Shown in pieces: positions 7,420-22,880 of a stretch of DNA of 64,000 bases; positions within the stretch are counted from its first letter, which is position 1, and each line of letters opens with the position of its first letter. This DNA is from Actinoplanes flavus. GTDB lineage: Bacteria > Actinomycetota > Actinomycetes > Mycobacteriales > Micromonosporaceae. Below the pieces are notes generated by a model that did not search any database, was not told where the DNA came from, and saw only the letters and a program-made list of their open reading frames with translations. The DNA is taken from the NCBI RefSeq assembly GCF_017592555.1, contig NZ_JAGFNS010000003.1, positions 257,081 through 321,080 of the forward strand. The letters are read 5' to 3'. The position numbers were made by a program, and so were the translations under genes.

Positions 7420-8295
7420 TCAGCCGCCGATGCGGCGGAGGAGTCCTTCTTGGACGGCGCTGGCGATGTGGCGTCCGTCGCGGGTGAACATGCTGCCGTT
7501 GGCGAGGCCGCGGGCGCCGCTGGCGTTGGGGCTGGCGCTGTCGTAGAGGAACCATTCGTCGGCGCGGAAGGGCCGGTGGAACCAGAGGGCGTGGTCGAGG
7601 CTGGCGCCGATGACGCCGCCGGGGCCCCAGACTTCGCCGTGGGTGGAGAGGACGGCGTCGAGCAGGCTCATGTCGCTGGCGTAGGTGAGGGCGCAGGCGT
7701 GGATGAGCGGGTCGTCGGGGAGTTTGCCGTCGAGGCGCATCCAGACGCGTTGCTGGGGTTGGATGTCGCGGTCGCCGGGTGGGACCCAGCCGGGGACGCC
7801 GACGTAGCGGACGTCGACGGAGCGTGGTGAGTTCTTGAACATGGCCATCCGCTCGGGGTATTTCTCGGCCCAGTGCAGGATGGTGGGGACGTCTTCGGGT
7901 GGGGGGACGTCGTCGGGTGCGGGGGTGTGGTGGTCGAGGCCTTCTTCGGGGATCTGGAAGGAGGCGGACATGAAGAAGATGGTTTTGCCGTGTTGTCTGG
8001 CGGTGGAGCGGCGGACGGAGAAGCTGCGGCCGTCGCGGATGTTCTCGACGTGGAAGGTGATGGGTTCGGTGGGGTCGCCGGCGCGGACGAAGTAGCCGTG
8101 GAGGCTGTGGACGTGCCGGGTGGGGTCGACGGTGCGGCCGGCGGCGACCAGCGCCTGTCCGGCGACTTGGCCGCCGAACACGCGCTGGGCTCCGGTTTGT
8201 GGGCTTTCGCCCTGGAAGGTGGCCGCGTCGACCCGCTTGAGGTCGAGGAGCTCGAGGAGCTGGTCGACGGCGGCCTGTCCCTGGATCAAGGTCAC
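7420..8295 (-). CDS. tesB: Acyl-CoA thioesterase II (TesB)
   Basis: A 291-residue double hot-dog thioesterase that hydrolyses medium- and long-chain acyl-CoA to free fatty acid and CoA in the cytoplasm. TesB landmarks are RVFGGQVAGQAL, HSLHGYFVRAGD, GRSFSVRRSTARQ and SLDHALWFHRPF; the C-terminal GSMFTRDGRHIASAVQEGL carries the usual end of the second hot-dog. The GTG start overlaps the pyk stop as GTGA (8292-8295), so it is translated after pyk. The pyk-tesB pair is conserved in actinobacteria, including M. tuberculosis Rv1617-Rv1618. Confidence 0.95.
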   Translation of the reverse strand: MTLIQGQAAVDQLLELLDLKRVDAATFQGESPQTGAQRVFGGQVAGQALVAAGRTVDPTRHVHSLHGYFVRAGDPTEPITFHVENIRDGRSFSVRRSTARQHGKTIFFMSASFQIPEEGLDHHTPAPDDVPPPEDVPTILHWAEKYPERMAMFKNSPRSVDVRYVGVPGWVPPGDRDIQPQQRVWMRLDGKLPDDPLIHACALTYASDMSLLDAVLSTHGEVWGPGGVIGASLDHALWFHRPFRADEWFLYDSASPNASGARGLANGSMFTRDGRHIASAVQEGLLRRIGG

Positions 8296-9728
8296 ACCTT
8301 GGCGGCGTCGACGAGCGAGCCGATCTGGTGGACGCGGAGGGTGTTGGTGGAGCCGGGGGCGTTGGGCGGGGAGCCGGCCACGACGACGACGTAGTCGCCG
8401 GGCTTGGCCAGGCCCATGCTGAGCATCTTGGCGTCGACCTGGCGGAACATGTCGTCGGTGTGTTCGACGAAGTCGGTGAGGAAGGTTTCGACGCCCCAGC
8501 TGAGGGCGAGGGTGTTGCGGACCTCGGACACCGGGGTGAAGGCGTAGAGCGGCAGGTCGCAGTGCAGGCGGGCGAGGCGCTTGACGGTGTCGCCGGTCTG
8601 GGAGAAGGCGACGAGGGCCTTGGCGCCGATGTTGCGGGCGATCTGGCTGGCGGCGACGGTGAGGGCGCCGCCGTGGGTGCGCGGGTCGTGCTGGAGGCGC
8701 GGGACGCCCATGGCGCCGGCTTCGGTGGTGGTGACGATCTTCGCCATGGTGCTGACGGTGAGGACCGGGTATTTGCCGACCGAGGTCTCGCCGGAGAGCA
8801 TGACGGCGTCGGTGCCGTCGAGGACGGCGTTGGCGACGTCGGAGGCCTCGGCGCGGGTGGGCCGCGAGTTCTCGATCATGGAGTCGAGCATCTGGGTGGC
8901 GACGATGACCGGTTTGGCGTTCTCGCGGCAGAGCTGGACGGCGCGCTTCTGGACCAGGGGGACCTGGTCGAGGGGGAGTTCGACGCCGAGGTCGCCGCGG
9001 GCGACCATGACGCCGTCGAAGGCGAGGACGATGGCTTCGAGGTGGTCGACGGCCTCGGGCTTCTCGACCTTGGCGATGACGGGGACGCGGCGGCCCTCCT
9101 CGTCCATGATCTTGTGGACGAGGTCGATGTCCTCGGGGGCGCGGACGAAGGAGAGGGCGACGAGGTCGACGCCGAGGCCGAGGGCGAAGCGGAGGTCCTC
9201 TTCGTCCTTGTCGCTGAGGGCGGGGACGCTGACGGCGACGTTGGGGAGGCTGACGCCCTTGTTGTTGCTGACCGGGCCGCCTTCGGTGACGAGGCAGTGG
9301 ATGTCCTCGCCGTCGACGCCGGTGACCTCGATGGCGACCTTGCCGTCGTCGATGAGGAGGCGGTCGCCGACCTTGACCTCGTGCGGGAGTTTCTTGTAGG
9401 TGCAGCTGACGCGCTCTTTGGTGCCGAGGATCTCGTCGCTGGTGATGACGACGCGGTCGCCGGTCTCCCAGCGGTGCGGGCCGTCGGCGAACTTGCCGAG
9501 GCGGATCTTGGGGCCCTGGAGGTCGGCGAGGATGGCGACCGGGCGATCGGCCTGCTCGGCGGCGGCGCGGACCAGCTCGTACATCTCCCGGTGGTTTTCC
9601 CGGGTGTCGTGGCTGAAGTTCATCCGGGCCACGTTCATGCCCGCTTCCACCAGGCCGAGCATGCGCTCGGGTGACTTGGTGGCGGGGCCCATCGTGCAGA
9701 CGATCTTTGCGCGGCGTGTCACGGCCAT
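8292..9728 (-). CDS. pyk: Pyruvate kinase
   Basis: A 478-residue glycolytic enzyme converting phosphoenolpyruvate and ADP to pyruvate and ATP. It starts MAVTRRAKIVCTMGPATKSP. Signatures are NVARMNFSHDT, the family signature region VIAKVEKPEAVDHL with metal-binding Glu, GVMVARGDLGVELP, and VIVATQMLDSMIENSRPTRAE. The ATG at 9728 is chosen because an AAGGA site lies about 9 nt upstream and the family starts here; the frame is open to 9809. The usual C-terminal allosteric domain is present (AKALVAFSQTGDTVKRLARL). It is translationally coupled to tesB. Confidence 0.97.
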   Translation of the reverse strand: MAVTRRAKIVCTMGPATKSPERMLGLVEAGMNVARMNFSHDTRENHREMYELVRAAAEQADRPVAILADLQGPKIRLGKFADGPHRWETGDRVVITSDEILGTKERVSCTYKKLPHEVKVGDRLLIDDGKVAIEVTGVDGEDIHCLVTEGGPVSNNKGVSLPNVAVSVPALSDKDEEDLRFALGLGVDLVALSFVRAPEDIDLVHKIMDEEGRRVPVIAKVEKPEAVDHLEAIVLAFDGVMVARGDLGVELPLDQVPLVQKRAVQLCRENAKPVIVATQMLDSMIENSRPTRAEASDVANAVLDGTDAVMLSGETSVGKYPVLTVSTMAKIVTTTEAGAMGVPRLQHDPRTHGGALTVAASQIARNIGAKALVAFSQTGDTVKRLARLHCDLPLYAFTPVSEVRNTLALSWGVETFLTDFVEHTDDMFRQVDAKMLSMGLAKPGDYVVVVAGSPPNAPGSTNTLRVHQIGSLVDAAKV

Positions 9729-10100
9729 CAGGCTAATCCTTCTTTCGGGGTGGCCAGGCGGCCGACCCCCGTCATCGGCATGAACTGCGGGTGTCGACGG
9801 CGAGGTCAACCCGCTGTGGGCGGGTGCGCTGCGTCGTCCGCGGGCTTCAGCGACCGCCGGTTCAGCCTAGCGGTCGGCTTCGGGTGGTCGTCGGCACATG
9901 CCACAACCCCCTTGAGGGGTACGGGGCGCGCGTACCGTGGGCTGGGAAGACGACCTTGACGACAGTCATGCTCGTCGATGCCGGACGGGGTTGCGGCACC
10001 GGTTCGGGCGCGCCGGTCGCCCGAAAACCGCTCTTTGATCGACGTGCGCCATTGTGTCGACGGCCGGGCCGGGCATTAACGGCCGTTTTGGCCGGGGCGG
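9729..10100. other. Intergenic region with probable pyk promoter
   Basis: No supported gene. A minus-strand -10-like TAGGCT lies at 9864-9869, which would give a pyk leader of about 130 nt. Farther up, short inverted repeats occur around 9909-9940 (CCCC-TTGA-GGGG and GTAC-...-GTAC). The remainder, up to the gltD terminator at 10101, shows no ORF with convincing codon bias. Confidence 0.4.
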
Positions 10101-10140
10101 CGAAAAGGCCCGCCACCGGTGTCGGTGACGGGCCTTTTCG
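10101..10140 (-). terminator. Rho-independent terminator of gltBD
   Basis: Perfect 12-bp arms CGAAAAGGCCCG (10101-10112) and its complement (10129-10140) enclose an inner 5-bp stem CACCG/CGGTG with a GTGT loop. The outer arms end in A/T runs, so the transcript shows a TTTT tract on either strand. It lies 11 nt after the gltD stop and should end the gltB-gltD transcript; it could also act on plus-strand readthrough. Confidence 0.85.
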
Positions 10141-10151
10141 GCGATTCGCTG

Positions 10152-16170
<6,019 letters not shown>

Positions 16171-16351
16171 CGGGCCTCCTGTCGTCACTGGTGTTTCCAT
16201 CTGAGGTCGGGACGACGTCGGCCCTGCAAAGTCTCTTGAGTCTACGTTAAGAGCCTCTGATCTCCGCCAGATGCGGATTGATCACACCTCGTACCGATCC
16301 TGCGCACCGATCGGCGGACGAACTGAATAGCACAGCAGGTGCATCGACCGG

Positions 16352-16357
16352 TAGTCT
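16352..16357 (+). promoter_or_regulatory. -10 box of a probable leaderless promoter (GNAT gene)
   Basis: TAGTCT ends 6 nt before the ATG at 16364. With the usual distance from -10 box to transcription start, the mRNA would begin at or near the start codon. No Shine-Dalgarno sequence is seen. The same layout recurs at several other genes in this window. Confidence 0.5.
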
Positions 16358-16363
16358 CGCGCG

Positions 16364-17236
16364 ATGGCGCCAGTGGATTCCGGCCTCTTCGACCGACTCG
16401 AGCGGTTCTACGACGCTTTGCCCCGCCCCTGGGCGCGGGTCGAGGAGATCGGCACGCTGGTTCTCTTCGTCCGCGACGGTGAGGGCTGGCCCTACTATGC
16501 CCGCCCGGCGCGGGGTTCGCACACCCCTTCGGCAGCCGACCTCACCGCGGTCCGGCGCCGCCAGCGTGAGCTGGGGTTGCCGGAGACCTTCGAGTGGGTC
16601 CACGAGACCACGCCCGACCTGCTCGCGGTGGCCCGCTCGGCCGGGCTCGACGTGCTGCTCGCGCCGCTGCTGGTGCTCGATCCGGCGGCCCTGGTGCCGG
16701 ACCTGCCGCTGCGCGGCGCCACCGCCCGGCTGCTCGATCCCGCCGCGCCCACGTTCGCTGCCGACCTGGGCGCCTCCCGGGCGGTGGCCCGGCTCGGCTT
16801 CGCCGCCCCGGCCTACCAGGCGCCCCTGGAGTCGGCGGAGAACGCGCTGCTCATCGAGGGTGCCGGCCCGGCCGAACGGGACGCCGCGGAGCCGCCCACC
16901 GCGGCGGCGGTGCGGCACGCCCGGGAGCTGGCCGCCACCGGCGACTTCGTGACGGTCGTGGCCGAGACGCCGGAGGAGGGCATCGTGGCGACCGCGACCA
17001 GCCAGCGCCGCGGGGACGTCGCCGAGATCGTCGGGGTGGCGACCCTGCCGTCGGCGCGGCGCCGCGGCTACGCCTCCCAGCTCACGGCCCTCCTCGCCGG
17101 GCGGCTGCTGGCCGGCGGGACGGACCTGGTGTTCCTCTCCGCGGGCGACGACGACGTGGCGCGGCTCTACACCAGGGTCGGTTTCCGGCGGGTCGGCACG
17201 GCCTGCATCGGCGAACCGGCCGCCGCGCCTCTCTGA
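16364..17236 (+). CDS. GNAT family N-acetyltransferase
   Basis: A 290-residue protein. The C-terminal half is a GNAT fold: the acetyl-CoA-binding stretch EIVGVATLPSARRRGYASQLTALL carries the R/Q-x-x-G-x-G/A loop as RRRGYA, and DDDVARLYTRVGFRRVGTACIGE is the typical final strand. The N-terminal 150 residues are less conserved and may hold a second, degenerate GNAT domain. The substrate is unknown. The gene is probably leaderless. It diverges from gltB across 193 bp, but no link to glutamate metabolism can be shown. Confidence 0.85.
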   Translation: MAPVDSGLFDRLERFYDALPRPWARVEEIGTLVLFVRDGEGWPYYARPARGSHTPSAADLTAVRRRQRELGLPETFEWVHETTPDLLAVARSAGLDVLLAPLLVLDPAALVPDLPLRGATARLLDPAAPTFAADLGASRAVARLGFAAPAYQAPLESAENALLIEGAGPAERDAAEPPTAAAVRHARELAATGDFVTVVAETPEEGIVATATSQRRGDVAEIVGVATLPSARRRGYASQLTALLAGRLLAGGTDLVFLSAGDDDVARLYTRVGFRRVGTACIGEPAAAPL

Positions 17237-17443
17237 CGGTCAGCGCGAATCCCTCACACTTCCCACCATCTGGTACGCGGTAAGCAGTCTTGGCATGATC
17301 ACCACTTACCGCGTGGAGCCTCCTGACCGCTCCGGGCCCAGGGAAACGACTGTTTCCAACAGATCACAGGGAATGTGAGATCTTCCACCTCCCGCGTCCT
17401 GCCATCTGAGCGTGCGACCCCGGCCGGCTCCGCGCGCCGGGCC

Positions 17444-17496
17444 CGGCCGGCTGTCAGTGCTGTCGGCGGCGCTGAAACAGCACTGACAGCCGGCCG
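17444..17496. repeat. Long perfect hairpin between convergent genes
   Basis: Arms 17444-17463 and 17477-17496 are perfectly complementary over 20 bp (core GGCTGTCAGTGCTGT), with a 13-nt loop. It directly adjoins a copy of the 112-bp dispersed repeat. It lies between the convergent GNAT and FAD-monooxygenase genes and may terminate one or both transcripts, though no T-run follows. Confidence 0.75.
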
Positions 17497-17609
17497 CACC
17501 CACCGCTTCACGCCGGCGGGCGCGTCACGGCCGGGACCCGGCAGTGGCTCGCGGTGCGCCGCGAAACGGCGGGAAATGTGTTCGGGAACGCTCATACGCG
17601 TACCGGGAA
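17497..17609 (-). repeat. Dispersed intergenic repeat, copy A (inverted)
   Basis: Read on the minus strand this stretch aligns with the repeats at 39051-39162, 39922-40032 and 50907-50996. It starts with TTCCCGGTACGCGTA (complement of 17595-17609) and later has CCGCGAGCC, CTGCCGGGT and the core CGCGCCCGCCGG, all in the same order and spacing as the other copies. This is the most diverged copy. The rest of 17237-17640 holds no gene. Confidence 0.6.
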
Positions 17610-17640
17610 TAGGGGTTTCCCAGAAAGGGAGAGAAATCCC

Positions 17641-18828
17641 TCAGTCCGGTGGCGTCCAATCGGTGACCGGATCCAGATGGCGGCCCAGCATTCGCGGGCG
17701 CATGTGATTGAGCGCGGCGTCGCGGGCGCGCAGCGCGAGCCGGCCGCGGGCCTGGACCACCGCGGACATCCGCCGGTTCTGCCGGACCACCGTGGTGGTG
17801 CGCGGGCGGCGCACCCGGCTGTAGGACTCGACGGCCGCGATCAGCTCCCCGCCCGGCCCGGCCGTGGCGGTCAGCGAACGCAGCGTCGCCACGTCCTCGA
17901 ACGCCAGGCACGCGCCCTGACCCAGATGGTGCGGCATCGCGTGGGCGGCGTCACCGATCAGCACCACCCCACCGGCGCCCGCGGCGAAACCGTAGGAGCG
18001 CGGCAACGGCCGCAGCTCCCGGACGCCCTGCGGAACCAGATCCTCCGGCCGGGTCGCGTCCAGCAGCGCGCCGACCGGCTCGTGCCAGCCGGCGAACCAG
18101 CGGCGCAACAGGGCCAGCTGAGTGGCCGGCGACTCGGGACGCGCCGCACCGGCGGCCGTCGCCACCCAGTAGACACCGCCCCGGCCGGCGGCGCGGTCAC
18201 CGAGCGGGATCGCCACGAACCGGTAGCCGGCGCCGAGCGTCTCCCCGCCCAGGCTGCGGTCACCGTCCAGCCGCGGCACCCGGAACCCGGGGATGACCGC
18301 CTGCCAGGCGGCGAACCCGGAACCGACGGCCACCGCCTCGGGCGCCACCGCGGCACGGACCCGGCTGTCGATGCCGTCCGCACCGACCAGCAGATCCGCC
18401 TCGACCATGGTGCGGCCGTCGCCGACCGCGGGCCGCTGCCGCCGGCCCACCCGGACCGTGGTCGCCTCGAAACCGGTCCGGATCTCGGCGTCCCCGAGAC
18501 CCGCGACCAGCGCGTCGAACAGATCCTCCAGGTGCACGACCGCCGGGGCCGGGCCGGCGCCCGGCCGGGACCGGGGCGCGACCAGCCACTGCCCGTCCGG
18601 GCGGCGCACGCCGCCGTCCGGCAGCGGCGACGCGATCGCGGTCCAGCCGCCGTCCGGATCCAGCGCCTCCAGAGCCCGCAGGCCGGTCGGCCAGAGCACC
18701 ACGGCGGCCGGCGGCGCGGCCACCCGCTCCGCGCGTTCCAGCACGGTCACCCGCCAGCCGGACCTCGACAGCGCGCCCGCGGCGGCCAGGCCGGCCATCC
18801 CGGCGCCCACCACCACGGCCGTACGCAT
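17641..18828 (-). CDS. FAD-dependent monooxygenase/oxidoreductase
   Basis: A 395-residue flavoprotein of the aromatic hydroxylase (PHBH-like) group. The N-terminal GxGxxG motif is VVVGAGMAGLAAAGALSRSG, with the end-of-strand acidic residue in VLERAERV. The second FAD motif, LLVGADGIDSRVR, and the third, GVVLIGDAAHAMPHHLGQG, are intact. The substrate is not predictable. The frame stays open upstream through lgt, but ATG 18828 gives the canonical N-terminus and lies 5 nt after the lgt stop, so it is probably cotranscribed with trpA-lgt genes upstream. Confidence 0.88.
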   Translation of the reverse strand: MRTAVVVGAGMAGLAAAGALSRSGWRVTVLERAERVAAPPAAVVLWPTGLRALEALDPDGGWTAIASPLPDGGVRRPDGQWLVAPRSRPGAGPAPAVVHLEDLFDALVAGLGDAEIRTGFEATTVRVGRRQRPAVGDGRTMVEADLLVGADGIDSRVRAAVAPEAVAVGSGFAAWQAVIPGFRVPRLDGDRSLGGETLGAGYRFVAIPLGDRAAGRGGVYWVATAAGAARPESPATQLALLRRWFAGWHEPVGALLDATRPEDLVPQGVRELRPLPRSYGFAAGAGGVVLIGDAAHAMPHHLGQGACLAFEDVATLRSLTATAGPGGELIAAVESYSRVRRPRTTTVVRQNRRMSAVVQARGRLALRARDAALNHMRPRMLGRHLDPVTDWTPPD

Positions 18829-18833
18829 GAGGG

Positions 18834-19904
18834 TCAGCTCTCGTCGGACGAGGGGGTGTCGCCGGCCGTCGCCGACACCGCGTCGTTCTGCTCCACGGGC
18901 GGCAGGATGTGGGTGCGCTGGTACACCTCGAACCGCTCCCGGCTGACCACCTGGTAGGCGATCGGCATCTTGCGGGCGGCGTCCTTCGCGTCGCCGGACA
19001 CGTCCACCTGCGAGACGTCGCTCGCCGGCGCCTCGGACGGCTCGGGGGCGGTCTCCGGGGCGTCGATCGGCACCACGTACTCGCGGGGGCCCTTCACCAC
19101 GAGGAAGTAGATCAGCGCGCCGGCGAAGACGGCGACCGAGACGAACACGTTGAGACGGACGCCGAAGAAGGAGTTCGCCTCGTCGACGCGCAGCATCTCG
19201 ATCCACAGGCGGCCGGCGGTGTAGGCCATCACGTACAGCGCGAAGGCCCGGCCACGGCCGAACTTGAACTTGCGGTCCAGCAGCCAGACCAGGGCGGCGA
19301 CACCCAGGTTCCAGATCACCTCGTACGCGAACGTCGGGTGGTAGAGGTCCGGCTTCGTCACCGGCTCGCCGTCGATCACCGTGGCGTGGCCCGGGTTCGC
19401 CGAGTCCATCTCGTGCACCTCGAGGCCCCACGGCAGGGTGGTGACCTTCCCGTACAGCTCGTTGTTGAACCAGTTGCCGAACCGGCCGATCGCCTGCGCC
19501 ACCGGCAGCGCGGGCGCGAGGGCGTCGGCGAACACGCTCAGCGGCAGGCCGATCTGGCGCGACGCGATCCAGGCGCCCACCGCGCCACCGGCGACCGCGC
19601 CCCAGATGCCGAGACCGCCCTCCCAGATATAGAGGGCCCGGATCGGGTCGCCGCCGGCGCCGAAATACTCCTGCGGGGAGGTGATCAGGTGGTAGATCCG
19701 GGCGCCGACGATGCCGAACGGCACCGCCCAGACCACCATGTCCAGCGAGGTCCACGGCGCCACCCCCCGGTGGCGCAGCCGCTGCTCCATCAACAGGGTC
19801 GCGACGACCATGCCGGCGATGATGCAGAGCGCGTACGCCCGGATCGGGAACCCGAGAAGGTGCCACACCGACTCGGTGGGACTGGGGATGGCGGCGATGT
19901 TCAC
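18834..19904 (-). CDS. lgt: Prolipoprotein diacylglyceryl transferase Lgt
   Basis: A 356-residue membrane enzyme that transfers diacylglycerol from phosphatidylglycerol to the lipobox cysteine of prolipoproteins. It has about seven membrane segments. The signature GRFGNWFNNELYGKVTTLPW lies near residue 140, and GARIYHLITSPQEYF and GGLGIWGAVAGG precede it. After the last membrane segment there is an acidic tail of about 90 residues, longer than in E. coli Lgt and frequent in actinobacteria. The GTG at 19904 has a TAGCGT box 8 nt upstream and is probably leaderless; the frame runs open to 19952. Confidence 0.95.
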   Translation of the reverse strand: MNIAAIPSPTESVWHLLGFPIRAYALCIIAGMVVATLLMEQRLRHRGVAPWTSLDMVVWAVPFGIVGARIYHLITSPQEYFGAGGDPIRALYIWEGGLGIWGAVAGGAVGAWIASRQIGLPLSVFADALAPALPVAQAIGRFGNWFNNELYGKVTTLPWGLEVHEMDSANPGHATVIDGEPVTKPDLYHPTFAYEVIWNLGVAALVWLLDRKFKFGRGRAFALYVMAYTAGRLWIEMLRVDEANSFFGVRLNVFVSVAVFAGALIYFLVVKGPREYVVPIDAPETAPEPSEAPASDVSQVDVSGDAKDAARKMPIAYQVVSRERFEVYQRTHILPPVEQNDAVSATAGDTPSSDES

Positions 19905-19912
19905 GGGTGCAC

Positions 19913-19918
19913 ACGCTA
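19913..19918 (-). promoter_or_regulatory. -10 box of a probable leaderless lgt promoter
   Basis: TAGCGT (complement of 19913-19918) ends 8 nt before the GTG at 19904. There is no Shine-Dalgarno sequence. lgt would then have its own promoter in the 77-nt gap after trpA as well as readthrough from trpCBA. Confidence 0.45.
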
Positions 19919-19981
19919 CCGCTGGAGAACCGATATGGGATGCCCAGGGCACCGGCTATTTCCGGCCGGTGCCCTGTTCGC

Positions 19982-20779
19982 TCAGCGGTCCCGGACCCCG
20001 TCGGCCAGTTCGGCGCTCAGGGCACGCAGATCACGCAGACCGGCGGCCCGGTCGGGCGCCTCCAGCACGCACCGGATCAGGGCGCTGCCCACGATCACGC
20101 CGTCGGCGAAGGCGGCCACCTCGGCGGCCTGCCTGCCGTTGCCGACGCCCAGGCCGACACCGACCGGCATCTCCGGGTCGATCGACCGGATCCGGGCGAC
20201 CAGCTCGGGCGCCTGCGAGGACACCGCCTTGCGGGCGCCGGTGACGCCCATCAGCGCGGTGGCGTAGACGAAGCCCCGGCAGTTCTCCAGGGTCATCGCG
20301 ATCCGCTCGTCGGTCGACGACGGCGCCACCAGGAACGTCCGGTCGATCCGGTGGGCGTCGGACGCGGCGATCCACTCGGCCGCCTCGTCCGGGATCAGGT
20401 CCGGCGTGATCAGACCGGTGGCCCCGGCCGCGGCCAGATCCCGGGCGAACGCGTCGACACCGTACTTCTCGATCGGGTTCCAGTAGGTCATCAGCACGAC
20501 CGTGGCGCCCGCGGACGCCACCGCCTCGATGATCTTCAAGGTGTCCCGGGTGCGGACGCCGTTGGCGAGCGCGATGTCGCTGGCCCGCTGGATGACCGGG
20601 CCGTCCATCACCGGGTCCGAGTACGGCAGCTCGACCTCGATCACGTCGCAGCCGGCCTCGTGCATCGCGATCATCTGCTCGATGCTGTGCTCGACCGTCG
20701 GGAACCCGGCCGGCATGCAGCCGACCAGCACCGAGCGGTTCTCCGCCTTCGCCTTCGCGAACGTCTGCGCGATACTCAC
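19982..20779 (-). CDS. trpA: Tryptophan synthase alpha subunit
   Basis: A 265-residue TIM-barrel enzyme that cleaves indole-3-glycerol phosphate to indole, which passes to TrpB. The catalytic acids are in [18 protein letters not shown] (E48 and D59, matching E49 and D60 of E. coli). [15 protein letters not shown] and [29 protein letters not shown] form the phosphate-binding end of the barrel. The GTG overlaps the trpB stop as GTGA (20776-20779). The long open frame upstream of it lies inside trpB and is not used. Confidence 0.97.
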   Translation of the reverse strand: MSIAQTFAKAKAENRSVLVGCMPAGFPTVEHSIEQMIAMHEAGCDVIEVELPYSDPVMDGPVIQRASDIALANGVRTRDTLKIIEAVASAGATVVLMTYWNPIEKYGVDAFARDLAAAGATGLITPDLIPDEAAEWIAASDAHRIDRTFLVAPSSTDERIAMTLENCRGFVYATALMGVTGARKAVSSQAPELVARIRSIDPEMPVGVGLGVGNGRQAAEVAAFADGVIVGSALIRCVLEAPDRAAGLRDLRALSAELADGVRDR

Positions 20780-22017
20780 GTGTTCTCCCCCGGTACGACC
20801 GTCTCCACCTGGTCCAGCAGGCCGAAGTAGGCGCCGGCGGTGTGCACGTCCTTGTCGCCGCGACCGGACAGGTTCACCACGATCGTCGGGGTCCGGCCGA
20901 GTTCCTCGCGCAACCGCGGGGCGATCTTCGCGGCGCCGGCCAGGGCGTGCGAGCTCTCGATCGCCGGGATGATCCCCTCGGTACGGCAGAGCAGCTGGAA
21001 CGCGCTCATGGCCTCGGCGTCGGTGACCGGCTCGTAGACCGCCCGGCCGGTGTCGTGCAGCCAGGCGTGCTCCGGGCCGACACCCGGGTAGTCCAGGCCC
21101 GCCGAGATCGAATGCGACTCGATGGTCTGGCCGTCGTCGTCCTGCAGCAGGTAGGTGCGGTTGCCGTGCAGCACGCCGACCGACCCACCGGTGATCGACG
21201 CCGCGTGCCGGCCGGTCTCCACCCCGTCGCCGCCGGCCTCGAAGCCGTACAGCCGGACACTCTCGTCGGGCACGAAGGCGTGGAAGATGCCGATCGCGTT
21301 CGACCCGCCGCCCACGCAGGCGGCCACCGCGTCCGGCAGCCGGCCGAGCTGCTCCAGGCACTGGGCCCGGGCCTCGACGCCGATGCCGCCCACGAAGTCG
21401 CGCACCAGCTCCGGGAACGGGTGCGGCCCGGCCGCCGTCCCGAGCAGGTAGTGGGTGGTCTCGACGGTGGAGACCCAGTCGCGCAGCGCCTCGTTGAGCG
21501 CGTCCTTCAGGGTGCGGGAGCCGTTGGTCACCGGGATCACGGTCGCGCCCAGCATCCGCATCCGGGCCACGTTCAGCGCCTGCCGCTGGGTGTCGGTCTC
21601 GCCCATGTAGACGACGCACTCCAGGTCCAGCAGGGCGGCCGCGGTCGCGCTGGCCACGCCGTGCTGGCCGGCGCCGGTCTCGGCGATCACCCGGGGCTTG
21701 CCCATCCGCTTGGCGAGCAGCGCCTGGCCCAGCACGTTGCGCACCTTGTGCGCGCCGGTGTGGTTCAGGTCCTCCCGCTTCAGCAGGATCTCCGCGCCCA
21801 GCGCCTCGGACAGCCGGGGCGCCCGGTACAGCAGCGACGGCACGGCCGCGTAGTTGAGCAGCAGATCCTGGAAGCGGGCCTGGAACTCCGGGTCCCGCTT
21901 CGCCGACCGGTACGCCGCGTCCAGCTCGTCCAGCGCCTTGATCAGCGCCTCGGGCACGAACCGTCCGCCGAACCGGCCGAAGTGCCCGGCCAGGTCCGGC
22001 AGGCTCGGCGCGCTCAC
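20776..22017 (-). CDS. trpB: Tryptophan synthase beta subunit
   Basis: A 413-residue PLP enzyme that joins indole and serine to give tryptophan. The PLP lysine is K91 in [33 protein letters not shown] and the phosphate-binding [12 protein letters not shown] are present, as is the COMM domain. The start is GTG, overlapping the trpC stop as GTGA (22014-22017), and the end overlaps trpA in the same way, so trpC-trpB-trpA are tightly coupled. Confidence 0.98.
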   Translation of the reverse strand: MSAPSLPDLAGHFGRFGGRFVPEALIKALDELDAAYRSAKRDPEFQARFQDLLLNYAAVPSLLYRAPRLSEALGAEILLKREDLNHTGAHKVRNVLGQALLAKRMGKPRVIAETGAGQHGVASATAAALLDLECVVYMGETDTQRQALNVARMRMLGATVIPVTNGSRTLKDALNEALRDWVSTVETTHYLLGTAAGPHPFPELVRDFVGGIGVEARAQCLEQLGRLPDAVAACVGGGSNAIGIFHAFVPDESVRLYGFEAGGDGVETGRHAASITGGSVGVLHGNRTYLLQDDDGQTIESHSISAGLDYPGVGPEHAWLHDTGRAVYEPVTDAEAMSAFQLLCRTEGIIPAIESSHALAGAAKIAPRLREELGRTPTIVVNLSGRGDKDVHTAGAYFGLLDQVETVVPGENT

Positions 22018-22880
22018 CGCACCGGCCTCGGGGTCGCCGGGTGGTTGCCGGCGTTGACCAGCTCGGCCACCGCGTCGCGCGGCGACTTCTGCGTCACCAG
22101 ACCCTCACCGACCAGCACCGCGTCGGCGCCGGCCGACGCGTACCGGATCAGGTCGTGCGGGCCGCGCACCCCGGACTCGGCGATCTTCACGACGTTCTGC
22201 GGAAGTCCGGGCGCGATGCGCTCGAACACCGACCGGTCCACCTGGAGGGTGCGCAGGTCCCGGGCGTTGACGCCGATGACCTTCGCGTTCGCCTCCAGCG
22301 CCCGATCCGCCTCCTCCTCGTTGTGCACCTCGACGAGGGCCGTCATGCCCAGCGACTCGATGCGCTCGAGGAGGCCGACCAGAACGTTCTGCTCCAGTGC
22401 GGCGACGATCAGCAGGACCAGGTCGGCGCCGTGCGCGCGGGCCTCGTGCACCTGGTAGCTGGAGACCACGAAGTCCTTGCGCAGGACCGGGATCCGGACC
22501 GCGGCACGAACCGCGGCGAGGTCGTCGAGCGAGCCCCCGAACCAGCGGCCCTCGGTGAGGACGCTGATGCAGCGGGCGCCGCCGGCCGCGTACTCCCCGG
22601 CCAGCTCGGCCGGGTCGGGGATGTCGGCGAGCGCGCCCTTGGACGGCGACGCCCGCTTCACCTCGGCGATCACCGCCACTCCGGGCTTGCGCAACGCCGC
22701 GTACGCGTCGATCGCGGGCGGCGCCGCCGCCGCGAGCTCGCGCACCCTCTCCAGGGGCATCGCCGCCTGCCGCGCCGCCACGTCCTCCCGGACGCCGGCG
22801 AGGATCTCCTCGAGCACGTTCTGCGAAGCCGCTCCGCGAGCGGGTCCGCCACCGCCCGCTTCCGCCTGATCGGATGTCAC
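22014..22880 (-). CDS. trpC: Indole-3-glycerol phosphate synthase
   Basis: A 288-residue TIM-barrel enzyme converting CdRP to indole-3-glycerol phosphate. Motifs are [13 protein letters not shown] (catalytic lysine), [25 protein letters not shown] and [15 protein letters not shown]. It is a stand-alone TrpC without fused TrpF. An N-terminal extension of about 20 residues rich in G/A precedes the conserved [18 protein letters not shown]. The start is GTG with GAGAGGGGAG upstream. The family typically starts nearer the conserved block, so the true start could be shorter. Confidence 0.96.
   Translation of the reverse strand: MTSDQAEAGGGGPARGAASQNVLEEILAGVREDVAARQAAMPLERVRELAAAAPPAIDAYAALRKPGVAVIAEVKRASPSKGALADIPDPAELAGEYAAGGARCISVLTEGRWFGGSLDDLAAVRAAVRIPVLRKDFVVSSYQVHEARAHGADLVLLIVAALEQNVLVGLLERIESLGMTALVEVHNEEEADRALEANAKVIGVNARDLRTLQVDRSVFERIAPGLPQNVVKIAESGVRGPHDLIRYASAGADAVLVGEGLVTQKSPRDAVAELVNAGNHPATPRPVR

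Noticed and set aside
8328..9674. A 448-codon open frame antisense to pyk
   Set aside because: Shadow of the pyruvate kinase gene; the product is an artificial-looking D/G/V/A-rich sequence.
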